Positions 43,425 to 55,350 of a stretch of DNA of 64,000 nucleotides are shown here, piece by piece. The position numbers and the translations under genes are program-made. Source of the stretch: Epiperipatus broadwayi (Eukaryota; Onychophora; Udeonychophora; Euonychophora; Peripatidae); NCBI GenBank assembly GCA_028023455.1, contig JAQFVV010006208.1:3206963-3270962 (forward strand), in the 5' to 3' direction. The notes beneath the pieces are model-generated. The model saw nothing but the letters and a program-made list of their open reading frames with translations. It was not told the DNA's origin and did no database searches. Position 1 is the stretch's first letter. Each line of letters starts with the position of its first letter.

Positions 43425-43912
43425 ATACAAAATTGCTGCTGATTTCAAATAAATTACTTATCCATTACAACAGTGAATTGGAAGTAACTCTGACCACAGA
43501 TGCATCAGAATTTGGTGTCAGAGCAGTATAGTGTCATCCTGCTCATGAAGTTGAATGACTCATTGCTTATGCATCACATATGGTATCCAAAGCAGAGAAA
43601 AACTATAGTCAGTTGGACAAGGAGGCCCTTGCGATTTTATTTGGCATTAAAAAGTTGCATCAATGCTTATACAGCTGTAGATTTACATTAATAACTGGCC
43701 ATAAGCTTCTATTGGGAATATTAGGAACTAAACAAATTCCCGAACATCTGAGTCCTCACATGTTACATTGGCTAAATATTTTGGCAGGTTATGATTATAC
43801 ATTAGTATATAAAAAAGGAAAACACATAGGGCACACTGATGCTCTATCATGTATGCCTGATCAGACTGAAATATATAAAAAAGAAATAGTAAATTTTATT
43901 GACACCTTATAG
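43425..43912 (+). pseudogene. Gypsy-type RNase H relic
   Basis: From about 43,440 the frame gives KLLLISNKLLIHYNSELEVT, then 'TTDASEFGV' (RNase H first aspartate). After a frameshift comes 'SKAEKNYSQLDKEALAILFG' (catalytic E of the KE-A motif), 'FTLITGHKLLLGILGTKQIP' (normally TDHK, here TGHK) and 'HIGHTDALS'. It follows the RT in the usual Gypsy order. The TDH-to-TGH change and frame breaks show it is inactive. Confidence 0.85.
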
Positions 43913-44720
43913 TGGCTGCATGGACATGCAAAGACAATGGCTACCAATGGATGGTAAAGCAGATCAACGAAGCATAGCCAAATCAATGACCTAGTTTTCT
44001 TCATAAAGAATTATGGAATGACCGTGAGGCGTGGTCTGTATGCAATTGATGCATTCTGAGGGGTGAGCAGCTGCTAATCCCACTAAAGATTCAAATTCTT
44101 AAGCTGTTGCACGAGGGCCATTCAGGCATTGATAGGGCAAAAGCATTAGAAAGTAGTTATATCTGATGGCCTAGTATTTATAATGACATCGAAAAATATA
44201 TTTAAAAAATGCAAAAACTGTCAAACATACCCTAAAGTGCCTCCGGCTAAGTTTGAATCATGGCTAAAACTGAAAGGCTGTGGCAACAAATACACATCGA
44301 CCACTGCAGCCCATTTGAGGGTCATTTGTTTTTGGTAGTGGCCAATGCATTTTCGGTGTGGACTGAATATAAAGTAGTCAATAACACCAATACAGACATG
44401 ACACTTAGCAAATTATATGAAATTTTTGCTCATCACAGTTTTCCGGAAAAGCTTGTTTCGGCTAATGGAACTGGCTTTACTTAAGCAAAGTTCAAACAAA
44501 CGATGCAAGAATGAGGAATTAAACACACCCTTACCCCCCCATACCACTCTCAATCCAACAGACTAGCCGAGAAAGCAATACAAACTCTAAAGTCTTTCAT
44601 GATGCAGTGCTGATTGAACTTCTTCATCAACATGCGATCCCTAGTGCCAAATCTGGTAAATCATGGCTGAAATGTATTTAGGTTGAAAGTTGCACATAAA
44701 ATTATTAAACATTGTGCCAA
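43913..44720 (+). pseudogene. Gypsy-type integrase relic
   Basis: After a decayed zinc-binding region (LLHEGHSGIDRAKA-like, about 44,105), the core reads 'WQQIHIDHCSPFEGHLFLVV' (first D), 'EKLVSANGTGFT' (normally SDNG; the second catalytic D is lost) and '[20 protein letters not shown]' (E present). Stops sit between the blocks. No 3' LTR was identified downstream. Confidence 0.85.
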
Positions 44721-45049
44721 TTGTGGATCAAAATAAGCATCAAGCTGGTACCTATATATTTAAACCACAGGAAAAAGTGTCTTTAAATTTTTTAATAACC
44801 ACAACCACCCCTCTCTCCATTTATAATATAGACCATCATATATTAATTAAAAAACACTTAGGTTTTCTCTACTGTAGTAATATGTTGTTATTACAAATAT
44901 TCTATTTCACCTTCCTAACTTAATTCAATTTCAAATTTATTAATAAATAAAATTCAGGATTTCTTTTTTTCAAAATTTGTTTACTGAACCTAAATCCTAA
45001 ACAAATTTAGCATGAACAATGTGTCTACAAACACAGTGATATTATGAAA
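44721..45049. other. AT-rich intron, nothing recognised
   Basis: No 3' LTR for the preceding Gypsy element can be recognised here. Confidence 0.35.
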
Positions 45050-45500
45050 TGTCGAATGTGTGGGAAATTTAAAACTTTATTTAAATGTTTCAAATACAAA
45101 CAACTTGTTAGAATAACACACAAATAGACAACACAAATTAATAATGACACAACGTTTCAAGTATTATTCTCCACTCTTCTTCAAGTATTTCTGGCCTGAC
45201 AGTAATAGTGTTAACCTAGGAATGGAACCTGCACCATTAGATTTTCAAATGTCAAATTTTAGCTTCTTGAATATCGAATTTAAGGCAAATGCTTTAACTA
45301 ACTGAGCTATTCTGTCAAAGCCTTTGATGGAATAATACTTCTAGAAATTTATGTAATTACTAATCTGTGTTGTCTATCTTTGTGTTATTACTAATAAGTG
45401 GTTTATATTTGAAAAGTTTTAAACAAAGTTTAAAAATTTCTATATATTCAACATTTAATGATAGATGGTGGAAATAATCCAACATATTATCACTATAATA
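45050..45500. mobile_element. Family F composite repeat: tRNA-like SINE/PLE, inverted halves
   Basis: The minus strand of 45050-45330 reads GAATAGCTCAGTTAGTTAAAG (tRNA A-box-like), then CAGGTTCCATTCCTAGG (B-box-like), then ACTTGAAGAAGAGTGGAG and ACTTGAAACGTTGTG (PLE-type motif). The 45330-45500 half reads on the plus strand and matches the tail of 33230-33510. The two halves share AACACA/TGTGTT-type ends in opposite orientation. Confidence 0.55.
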
Positions 45501-45975
45501 TTTAGTATCAGCCATTGAAATAGTGAAACAAGAAATATGGTGAGTTTCTCCATTTTGCTTATATCTGAAACTTTAGATTTTTTAATGTTAGTTCAGGAAT
45601 GAAAAGAAAAAAAAACTTCATTGAATTATGAATAATTTTTTATCTCTTTTTTTAATATTTGGAATTTTTTCAGAAATATCAAGTAGTCTTTTTTTTTTTC
45701 CGCCAAATAAGAATTGAATAAATGTAACATTTTCAAATATTTATTTTACAGTTTTCTACTAACAATTCGAAACTCTTCTTTAAATAATATTGGGTTTACA
45801 CTAACATTAGTTTTATCGATATTGATAATATTAATGATAAAAATATTTTATAAAATAAATACATCCTCTGCATTAAAAAAATTTGAGGGAAAAGTAGGCA
45901 ATATTTTTTAGGATTGTGGAATTCATTGTAGATACCAGATAAACTTTAAATACAGAGAAAATATCTGAACTAAAC
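45501..45975. other. AT-rich intron, nothing recognised
   Basis: The frame 45714-45911 is I/F/L-rich with no domain. Confidence 0.35.
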
Positions 45976-46573
45976 ACCAGTGTTATAGTTCTCCTTTCCT
46001 TCAGAAGTGGACTATTCCAGATTTCTTCTTTATCTGATCAGATTAAGCATTGTTTGCTGCTGGCCAATAGGCTGCTATACAGCTAAACACATAGCCAATG
46101 ATTAGTACAGGCCAATAAGCAATGATGATCATTGAATCCGAATGTTTTCAGTAATGTCAGGGATCTGGGCATAAATAGTCACCCTTATGGGAGAGAACGC
46201 CTGTCTGACCTACAGAGATGGTATACGTTCTCCCAGGGAAGCCCTGCTAACCTGAACAGCAATAAGTATTCCCACGATAGCAATACGCTATTTGTCCATG
46301 CAGCTAGGCAAGTCCACAGAGGGACCAGACATTGCTAAAACTATTGCTGATTCAAGGTGAGCTGTCTTGTACAGCCGGAAGAGTCATTCTTTCTACCCAT
46401 GAGGCATGCTATCAGGTGTACTTGGAAGCGGTAGAACTACAAGACCCGGATCTAAGAGTTCATATTATAACTATAGTATTGTGTATTGCATATTTTTGTG
46501 ACTATAATAAATATTAATTGTAATTCTGGTGTTACTATTATTTTCTGTAGTCCAGACCAAACTCAACAACCAG
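45976..46573 (+). mobile_element. Solo LTR (family L1) with 5-bp target duplication
   Basis: The LTR is 45981-46568, starting TGTTATAG and ending AAACTCAACA. It is flanked by ACCAG at 45976-45980 and 46569-46573. A TATA-like GCATAAATAG lies near 46170. Its 5' half matches 79-525. Frames inside (46132-46338, 46332-46517) have no domain. Confidence 0.9.
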
Positions 46574-46854
46574 ATTAATCAGTTGCCTGAAAAATGTTAA
46601 AAAAAAGTGTAGGAATGTATCACAGGTTAATGGACAGAGGAATAATTTTATAAGCAGGAGTAAACGCATTTTTAGTGAAAACTTTATAAATAGTAGATTG
46701 ATGACGATTCCTCCAGAGATAATTCCAAAAATTCTTTTGATTATAATATCACATTTAAATAAAACATATATATATATATATCAATGAATTTAAAGTTTGT
46801 CATAAGGAAAGCAGGAAAGGATAGAAGGAGAAAAAATGTTTCTATGAGCTTGTG
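46574..46854. other. Intron, nothing recognised
   Basis: Ends with an (AT)n run near 46769. No feature supported. Confidence 0.35.
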
Positions 46855-47222
46855 GTTTAAGACAGGGGGTCCCCAACCATGGTGCCCGCAGACCATTTTA
46901 CGTGTGCCTGCCGCTATCCGAACACGATAAAAAATTATTTATCTGATACAAATAAATTTAATTTTTTAAATTTCTTATAAATTATTGTATTATATTGTAA
47001 TCAAATCGTAGGGCATACTATAGTTTTACAGCGTAAATATATAAACATTAATTAGATGTTAAAATTATATTTTTGAAATAAATATTTTTTTGTACATATG
47101 CGTATTATTAACAAGATCCAATTATAAAATTTACATTGAAAAAATAAACGGTGCCCGCCACCTGGCCGGTATTATAGAATCTGCTCTTAAGTGCAAAAAG
47201 GTTGGGGACCCCTGGTTTAAGA
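46855..47222. mobile_element. hAT-type MITE with perfect 8-bp target-site duplication
   Basis: The element is 46863-47214 (352 bp). Its ends are CAGGGGGTCCCCAACC and GGTTGGGGACCCCTG. GTTTAAGA is duplicated exactly on both sides (46855-46862, 47215-47222). Noncoding. Confidence 0.92.
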
Positions 47223-47224
47223 CA

Positions 47225-48110
47225 ATAACTTTTGCAAGAAAAACAATGTGAAAATCATAATGAATTTATACTTGAAAAACCCCAGGTGAACAAATTAGGC
47301 TTTAATTACATTGTAAACTGGATCAAAATGGTTAATGAATGCACATATCTTGGAACTAACTTTAAAGAAAAAATAATCACAAATTAATGTATTAAGAAAA
47401 CACTTTCACCTATTATTCATAAAAAACGAAAAATAAAGTTCAGTGATGGTCAAATTCTAATTGAGAAGGATAGAATTTAAAAAAAAAATTTAAAAAGGGT
47501 CTGCCAATAGTTGTTAATGGGAAGAATATATAAAGAAATAAAGCTTGAATTACTGCTGAAAAGAGCAAAGTGAAAAATTATTAAATCTTAAAGAAGATAA
47601 GGTGTTATAAATATTAAAGGCAATGAGATATCTATGGAAAGTATAAAAATGAGTTGAAAAAGAAAATAGATAAAAGAAAACACATTCGTTTGAAAAAAAG
47701 AATGTAAAAGGTTGACTGACTCAACATAACAGCTCTGACTATATGAGGGGTTACCCAAAAATAACCACTCTAACATGACTGGCATTCATATTCTAAATGC
47801 CACTGCAATTGAAATTATTATAAAGGAATATATGTCAATATATTTAAAATCAGAAATCGCATTAATTAATGAGCATGAAAAGAGTTAATGATTTAATTTT
47901 TTCAGAATGTGCAAATCATTTATCAAAGAATGAATCAGTCAGAGAAACTCTTGAATTAATTTTAAACTGAAATAAATAAAAGCAGACCATATTTAGATAT
48001 AAGATTTTAAAATGAAGTAAAAGCACATGATAGGTTGCATTGAAAAAAAAATTGTGCTAGAAACTGATTGGAGGAAACTTGATTATTATTAATTAGTCGC
48101 CAGGTATAAG
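47225..48110 (+). pseudogene. LINE C-terminal relic (weak)
   Basis: Broken frames give 'VNECTYLGTNFKE' (about 47,330), typical of the post-RT segment of LINE ORF2, and 'ALRYLWKV'-like pieces after it. The rest is too decayed to place. Confidence 0.4.
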
Positions 48111-49079
48111 AGTATATTCATTCTAACCTCATATAAATTTAAAAACAAAAAAATATGAAGCATTAAGGATGAATTTTGCAATGATTGTACAAATCAATCT
48201 GCTTGAGTCTGTTTATTTGACATATTTAAAATGTTGTCTTTTAACTTTTTCTATAGCAGACATTTTGTTTTGAAAGATTTTCATATACCTTGCATAAGAG
48301 TATCTAATATATTCTGTTTGTAGTCATGGTCTCACAGTAAAAACCCAATTAAAATTAATATCATCTATATTCTTTATTACTTTTTACAATGCTTTTTTAC
48401 AACCCACTAGTGACAGTTTCGATTGAACCCAATGATGCACAAATAATCAAGTTGTTAGCATTGTATTTAGATGCTTGCTTGCATTTCTTTACTATAGAAA
48501 ATTTTCATGTAAGCAAATGAAAAGTCTATGATTTCATGAATACTGCCCTAACATCTAGATCAATATACAATCCCTCTTCTTTTCTAAATGTATTTCCTAT
48601 AAATTCTAATCATTAAAATATTTTCTATGATTATTAGAACAATGATAAATATAAAAACATATACTCTCAATAGTCAGAATTATTAATTAGTTTATTTATA
48701 TTTATTTTTATTTTATTTTTAAAGTGTAGGTGCATAATTTATTAATGATTAAATGAAAAATGTTACTTGAGTAAATTTTGATACATTCCAAAATTGTAAA
48801 AGTATGTATTCATGGGAATTAAAAGCTGACATATTACTAGCTTATCCCTGAATTAAAAAGTCTGAATTTATTAGATATCACGTTATTGATATAAATACAT
48901 GAGCACAAATATACATGAACATAATAAAGAACGAGAGGGCAAGATTAGAACTATAGATAAGATACTCCAATATCTCTAAACAAAGTTATTGTAGAGCATT
49001 AATAATGTATGCAGCATGTGTGGGAATATATTGCCATGCAACAACACAATATCCCTCTGTAGTAGTTTCTGTGTTTTGC
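48111..49079. other. AT-rich intron, nothing recognised
   Basis: No feature supported. Confidence 0.35.
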
Positions 49080-49620
49080 TAAAATTTTAAGCTTCACCTC
49101 TTTGGTAAACATCTCGCTGAAATAAATATTGTTGATTGTTGAACTTTTTTTTTAATAATGTTCTAATACTGTTTATTGAGAATCCAAAAAGGCTATAAAC
49201 ATCAACTTTCCAATGATAGTTGAATTTTGAACTTTTTCTTGGCCAGCGATTGTAGATGTCTCTATTCCATACTTTGCCTTTTATTTTCACACTCTGCGAT
49301 AAATTTTATGTCCCATGATCATTAATAATTTTTTAAAGAAACTTCAATCTTAGAATATCAGCCCAAATTTTGTTTACAGATGTCCAAACGCTTCTCTTTG
49401 TGCTTTGGTACCCATCTCACATAAATTTTTTGAAAGTCAAATCTTACATGGTTTATTATGTAGGCAGAGCCATGACTGATTTTTAAATAATCTGCCACAT
49501 AATACTCTTGCTCATATATCCATTCTCAGTATGGTCATCACTTGTGGACATGAATGGGCATCCAGCTCCCTCTTTATAGCCAACACGCGTGCGATCTTTT
49601 CAAATTTTTCTATATATTAA
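49080..49620 (-). pseudogene. mariner-family transposase relic
   Basis: On the minus strand, with frameshifts: 'REGAGCPFMSTSDDHTENG', then 'YYVADYLKISHGSAYIINH' (helix-turn-helix), 'VRWVPKHKEKRLDICK' and 'INDHGT' where the family has GDET (first catalytic D region). Then comes 'RWPRKSSKFNYHWKVDVYSL' (family: PKK.K...GKVM.T.FWD). The order and spacing are those of Tc1/mariner transposases. Stops and frame breaks make it inactive. The terminal repeats were not identified. Confidence 0.65.
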
Positions 49621-49949
49621 TATCTATTACATCAAAACAAAAACAAAACACTTTTTCCTTACTGTGTGCAAAGTCCTCAATAAGTGTTGACACTAGATAA
49701 CCTTTCAGATCCTAAAACATAAATTACGGTAAGCCGTTTTTCTTTCGTACAAATTGTAAGTGGATCAACCATTGTGTTTTTTTACTGTAATCATGTGGGA
49801 ACTGATATAACCTGTTCAAAAGTGCACGACAGTGTCTGGTGAGACAGAAACTTTATACCAGAGACATTGGTAGGACAATACAGATAATAGAAGTTTTAAT
49901 ATAACTGGAGTGCAAATAATTTCTCACTCACCTTTTTAGTTATATCACT

Positions 49950-50310
49950 GTAATTACATCACATGTTCACCATTCTTTATGCTTACACAAGTTGTTTCAC
50001 AGAGACAAAACTCTGTATACAGTAGTGCCACTAAGTATAAGCAGAGTAATCAACGGATGAAGGAAGGTTTGTGCATAAAAACCATATCTATTGCCTACTC
50101 ATCCAATATCCACAGACCTGTTTCTAGCTTGTGGCTTTCATCAGTGGGGAGCCTTGTATCTGAGAGCATGATGAAATCCATAAGCTGGAAATTAGTCTGG
50201 GGGTATTGAATGTGTAGGCACTGGATAGGCATTTTATGCACAAACCTTCCTGCATCCATTAATTACTCTGGCTTGCACTGAGTGGTGCTACTGTATAGAG
50301 AGTTTTGACA
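49950..50310. mobile_element. Family A inverted dimer
   Basis: The minus arm runs about 49958-50160 (link CATCACATGTTCACC, tail, hammerhead 50101-50159) and the plus arm about 50165-50308 (AAGCTGGAAATTAGTCTGGG to GAGAGTTTTG). The plus hammerhead has lost its core. Confidence 0.75.
50101..50159 (-). ncRNA. Hammerhead ribozyme, type I, one stem mismatch
   Basis: Minus strand: ATACAA, TCCCCA, core CTGATGA, stem II AAGC/GCTA (outer mismatch), GAAAC, stem III AC-AG-GT, GTC, TGTGGA, TTGGAT. Stem I has one internal mismatch. Confidence 0.6.
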
Positions 50311-50780
50311 CTATAATTATCTCCGGTGAAATTATTATGTTGCATTGCAATGTCCAATTCTATATCTTTCTAAAATGTTTATCAGATATTGAAATTGATT
50401 CATGTTTTTAAGCTGATAAGCCTTTTAAATTAAAAATCGTGAATTGCTTTTTCTGTTTATAAAGCTTTTTTTAATTTGTGAAGTTAGTATAAAAAAAGAA
50501 ATACCAAGTTGTTGTTTTTTTAATAATTTAAGAAATACCAAGTTAGTGAAAAAAACGTAACTATTTTTACATATTTTAGTATCAATGCCAATTTCAAGTT
50601 TTATGGGACTATAGAATATAAATATGAAGTCATTGTTTTTTTGAAAATCAAACAAAAGCTTACAAATAAATCAAAACAGAATCAAAAAAAAAATTCTGGA
50701 CTCTGCACATTCAAAGTTTTCAATCTTTACGAGAATTGTTATAAAACACTTTATAAAGGTAAATAGCCCCCTCCAGAGCA
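50311..50780. other. AT-rich intron, nothing recognised
   Basis: The minus-strand frame 50425-50655 has no domain. Confidence 0.35.
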
Positions 50781-51155
50781 AAAGTCATCACATGATAACC
50801 ATTCTTTATGATTACACAAGCCGTTTACATAGAGGCAAAGCTCTCGGTGCAAGACAGAGCAATCAATGGATGCAGGAAGGTTTGTGCGTAAAATCCCTAT
50901 CTAGTGCCTACTCATCCAATATCCCCAGTCTAGTTTCTAGCTTGTGGTGTTCATCAGTGGGAGCCTTGGATCTGAGAGCACTGTATCTAGATCTCAGATC
51001 CAAGGCTATCACTGATGAAAGCCACAAGCTAGAAACTAGACTGGGGCTATTGGATGGGTAGGCATTAGATAGGGATTTTATGCACTAACCTTCGTGCATC
51101 CATTGATTACTCTGTCTTGTACTGAGTGGCGCTATTGTATGGAGATTTTTGCCTC
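50781..51155. mobile_element. Family A inverted dimer
   Basis: The minus arm (50787-50975) starts with CATCACATGATAACC. The plus arm (50995-51153) ends GGAGATTTTTGCC. The hammerheads at 50914-50971 (minus) and 50998-51055 (plus) both read GAC instead of GTC at the cleavage site. This change should abolish cleavage, because a U is needed at the middle position. Confidence 0.75.
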
Positions 51156-51777
51156 TGTGGCCACTGCAAAAGAATCATTTTTTTGTAATCGCTCCAGAGA
51201 TCTTATCAATTGCTAATTAATGTAAGAATTTTATGCCCACATTTTTCATCCTCTAGCTGCCCTGGGTGATTTAGTGCAGGGTAGAATACTGATTTTGAGT
51301 ATGTCAAAGGTCATCCTGTCTGGTCATACGATCTACATGATCAAACATTTGGTTATCTATTCCCTAATTAAGCATAGCTAAATATCTAATTTACCAAACA
51401 GTAATTGGATGGTTGACATTTCAAAAGCTGAATTCAAACCCATGTAAGATTAATACAAAAATTTAAAAATATGAAAGAATTTATTAGAAGCTGAGTACTT
51501 TCGGTACCATATAGTATCATAATCATACCATAATAAACAGGGGAAGGAGTTGTCATCCATAAGTAATGTAGATATTGAATAATAAGTTAGATGAAGATAA
51601 AATGAATATTTAAGCGTAAATTTGTAAAAGAACAATAAAAAAAACTAATAAAAAATGTAAAGAATTTTTATATCACTTTAATTAAGTATCTTTATTATAT
51701 GCGTTCACTTGGTATGATTTATATAGTTTTTGACTTATTGTCAACTAAAACTAATATTTAATAAAATTTAATACTGA
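51156..51777. other. Intron, nothing recognised
   Basis: No feature supported. Confidence 0.35.
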
Positions 51778-52200
51778 ACATCACATGATCACCATCTCTT
51801 ATGCTAGCACATAATATAGGATAGTGGTGGCTATGGTTGTGTAAGAGCCAAAGACACCAAAATGTATGGATGCTGAATTGAGTTCAGACCCATATAACTA
51901 TATAAGCTATTGAGCTTAGATTGAAAATATTATTGTGTTTTCAATTTCATTCTCATAGTTTTGTAGTAAAGTAGAGTTAAAAGGTGGCTGCTGGAGGGTT
52001 GCATTAGATCCTAAGATCTAGGTGCAGTGCTCTCAGATCCAAGGCTCCTCATTGATGATGGCCACAAGCCAGAAACTAGTCTGGGGATATTGGATGAGTA
52101 GGCACTAGATAGGGATTTTATGCACAAGCCTTCTGGCATCCATTGATTACTCTGGTTGGCACAGGGTGGCACTACTATATGGAGAGTTTTGCCTTTGTTT
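51778..52200 (+). mobile_element. Family A copy, plus strand
   Basis: Starts with an inverted link (CATCACATGATCACCATCTC), then body, hammerhead block 52037-52096 and tail to GAGAGTTTTGCC. The core reads TTGATGA (C3 lost), so the ribozyme is probably dead although every stem is intact. It ends about 240 bp before a dynein acceptor. Confidence 0.75.
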
Positions 52201-52437
52201 AAATTTAATACTGTTTATTAGTGCATTATCTGTTATCATTGGCAGGGCCTTTGACACTGGGATTAGATTCTGACAAACTTCTCATCTCATATTAACTTTG
52301 ACCACTTTTTTTTATTTTTTATGCTGGATGTAATTTAGATTTAATTCACTTTTTAATTTTGAATAATTATATTTTAATTATTGTTTTACTCTATATGTGT
52401 GTATATATATAAATAATTTATATATATATATATACAG

Positions 52438-52575
52438 TATGAAAATTATTTAGAATACACTCTTGGATTGCCTCTAATAACTCACCCTGAAGTTTTTGGG
52501 ATGAATGCAAATGCAGATATTAGTAAAGATCAGAATGATACAAATTTACTTTTTAATAACATTCTTCTAACTCAA
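52438..52575 (+). CDS. Axonemal dynein heavy chain, exon 7 in window (end of AAA6 lid)
   Basis: Encodes 46 residues from [20 protein letters not shown] to NNILLTQ. '[19 protein letters not shown]' followed by '[10 protein letters not shown]' closes the AAA6 lid just before the C-terminal domain, and favours the DNAH7/DNAH12-type subgroup. Acceptor TATATACAG|TAT and donor CAA|GTAAGA are both phase 0. The acceptor lies in an (TA)n microsatellite, an unusually poor polypyrimidine tract. No further dynein exon is found before 64000, so the next intron exceeds 11.4 kb. Confidence 0.93.
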
Positions 52576-52619
52576 GTAAGAGCTTGTTATTAGATCTTTC
52601 ACTTTGTATATTTACATAC

Positions 52620-53370
52620 ACTGACTTGTTATTTTCAAATCGTAAATAAAATCCAAGTCATACATCATGTGACTTAACTTGATAAGCTCATAATTATAAA
52701 TAAAATAATGAGCATGCTAGTAGCTCTAACAAACTTTTTTGATAAATGCCATAGAGAAAGCACTTAAAATCTCTATCTAGAAATATATTCCCATTCCCAA
52801 ACCTGTTTCAGGCTATTGGCTTTCCTCAGTGAGGCACTAGGATATTCTGACATTAGATCTAAAATACCAACTCAAAACCAGCACTTATCTGATACTTAAC
52901 TATTAAGTAGAAAATCTGAAATTTTTTCAGACACCTATATGTCTTCGAATCCAGCTCTCTAATTTAAATAGCTATATGGGCCTGAAAACTCTCATTATTT
53001 TATTTACAATTACAAGCTTATCAAATTAAGTCATATGATGTATGACTTGATTTTTATTTACTATTATAGTTTGCTTTTAAGTCTTAAGTAATATTATATT
53101 GCTAAGGCTATTAGTTTGTGATATGGCTGAAGAGTTTTCACACCCACATAGCTATTTACATTAGATAACTGGATTTGAAGAAATATGGATGTCAGAAAAT
53201 TTCAGATTTTCTACTTAATAGTTAAGTGTCAGATAAGTCCAGGTCTTGAGTTCGTATTTTAGATCTAGTGTTTGAAATATCCTGAGGATAGCTAAGTGCT
53301 TTCTCTCATGGCATTTATCAATAAATCGTGTTAGAGCTATTAGCACGCTCATTATTTTATTTTCAAATCA
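52620..53370. mobile_element. Family B hammerhead-type repeat, inverted dimer
   Basis: The minus arm (about 52,635-53,075) and plus arm (about 53,100-53,365) share TTAACTATTAAGTAGAAAAT, GAGCATGCTAGTAGCTCTAA and CATCATGTGACTTAA. The minus-strand block near 52,790-52,850 keeps CTGAGGA, a stem around CAATA, GAAAC and GTT. The plus block is decayed. Confidence 0.65.
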
Positions 53371-55124
53371 GTTTTTATATTATTTGTTCAAGAAAAATTG
53401 AAATATATACTTTAAAGTAAACTGCATATTAAAAAAAAAAGAAAAGAAAAGAGGGTGATAAAAAAAAGAACAATCTAAAAGAACACAATTAATAAGTAAT
53501 TATGTGACAAACAATCATATCAGTAATTGGTGAGCAAAAGGCTTTTAGATTATTTTCAGACAGACCAAAAAATATTCTGGATATTTAAAATGGAATTACA
53601 ATTTGATATTTTTTTTCTGCCTACTTATTTAGACTGCCCTTGTAGTCCAGTTATTTCACAAGCTAAGTTTAAATATTTTAATTATGCCATATGAAGTCCA
53701 GTTTTGTTTTAAAATACATTTTGACTGGAAATCTTGTAGTAATTGAGCATTTATCTGGCAACCTCATAAATTTGAATCCAGAATGGATAAAATTTAATCT
53801 TTTTCAGGTTCTACTCAAGCTTTGGACCTTTTTTTTAAACTAGTTATGCTATAACCAGTTCAACTAATCATTCATTATTATTCATTAAATTTGTTTCTTG
53901 TTATTATTAACTAGATGGTAAAACAAGAATGGAAAAGTGTTTGAAGCATCATTACCTAGTAATTGGATTATTGGGATATACATCCAATGGGAGAGCTTTG
54001 GATAAGTTTTGTCTTGAACGTGACTTCTTAAATGCTGTTTTACTTACCTTTATATTTGACTTAGTTTTCTGAAGGCATTCATTCATTTAATCAGTGATAA
54101 ATTTCATTGTTTTCATTTCTTTTTTAATGTTAATTTGTACCCTTATTATTACATACTTTAGTGCATAATTCCCAAGAGTTTGAATTTTTACTTACTGGAA
54201 TTTGACTGGTTTCTCCATATGTGGATCATAGGAGATCACACAGATAAAGGCTAAGGCAGTTAGTATCAAAAAAAGTCATAAAAGAAATAACTATAGCTGT
54301 AAATAAAAGTATTTCAAAAAATATCTCAGTGAAAATTATAAAACCAAATTCTAGTAAGTAAAGATTTTAACTATTTTTTGGAATACTTTTATTCTATATT
54401 CATCAAAGTATTACAGTGCATGTATGTTATCCACAAGAGTTTAATGTATTAATGTTATAAAACATAGGTAAGATCAAGGAGTCATATACTACAAAAAAAT
54501 TCTTCTGGTGCTATTAATGCAAAGTTAACCAGTTTTCTGATTAGTTGTTCCTGGCCAATATAATGAAATGTTTGAGTTTATCCCTTAGTAGAATATACCG
54601 ATTTTTGTACAGCTTTGATAAGGACTCAGACGAGTTCAAAGCACTTGGCAATAGTGTTTTGTATTATTTTACTATATCTCTATTTTAAATGTCGTATTGT
54701 TAAATTGTGATTTATATTTACAATAAGAGAAGTATTGGATTTATTTTTTATTTAAAGCTATAGTTATTTTTAGGGCTTTTTATATACTATATCTGCCTTA
54801 GCCTCTATCTGTATGATCTTCTATGACCCTCAGATATAGAAACCATTAACAATTAGATTTTGCTAGCATAATATTTAGTCATTGTAAATTAAGTCTGAAA
54901 CAAAATTTCAAATATTTTTTCCACCTCAGCTAAAATATTATCTCTTTATCATAAACTGATTTAGTATTTTCAAAAACAATGAGAATTTGAAAATAAACTT
55001 ACATTTTTTCTTTTTTTGGCTACTGAACTTGTAATCTTGCATTCTTTCAGAAACTCTTTTTTTCATTTTTCTGTCTTGACTTTAAAACTCCAAATTTTAT
55101 TATTTTTATTATTGAATACTCTCA
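53371..55124. other. AT-rich intron, nothing recognised
   Basis: No reading frame or repeat match that I can support. Confidence 0.35.
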
Positions 55125-55350
55125 TTTTTTCAAGTACAAGATAAAGTCTTTGTGAAAGAATAGAATGAATCCACCTATTCTTTCAACCCAAACGCTTAAG
55201 TATGGGAAAATCTTAAGTATCTGGAAATGAGAGCTTGAAGATATTAAACAATCACTTTAAATTACTTTTACTATGTCTGAATGAATGACGCCTGCAAAAT
55301 TTACTAGAATTTATGATACGTCATTCTTAAATGAAATTAAACATATGTAA
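55125..55350 (+). repeat. Dispersed repeat R1, copy 2
   Basis: Colinear with 35825-36060 (CTTTCAACCCAAACGCTTAA, GAAATGAGAGCTTGAAGATA, AACAATCACTTTAAATTAC, GAATGACGCCTGC). Confidence 0.65.
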
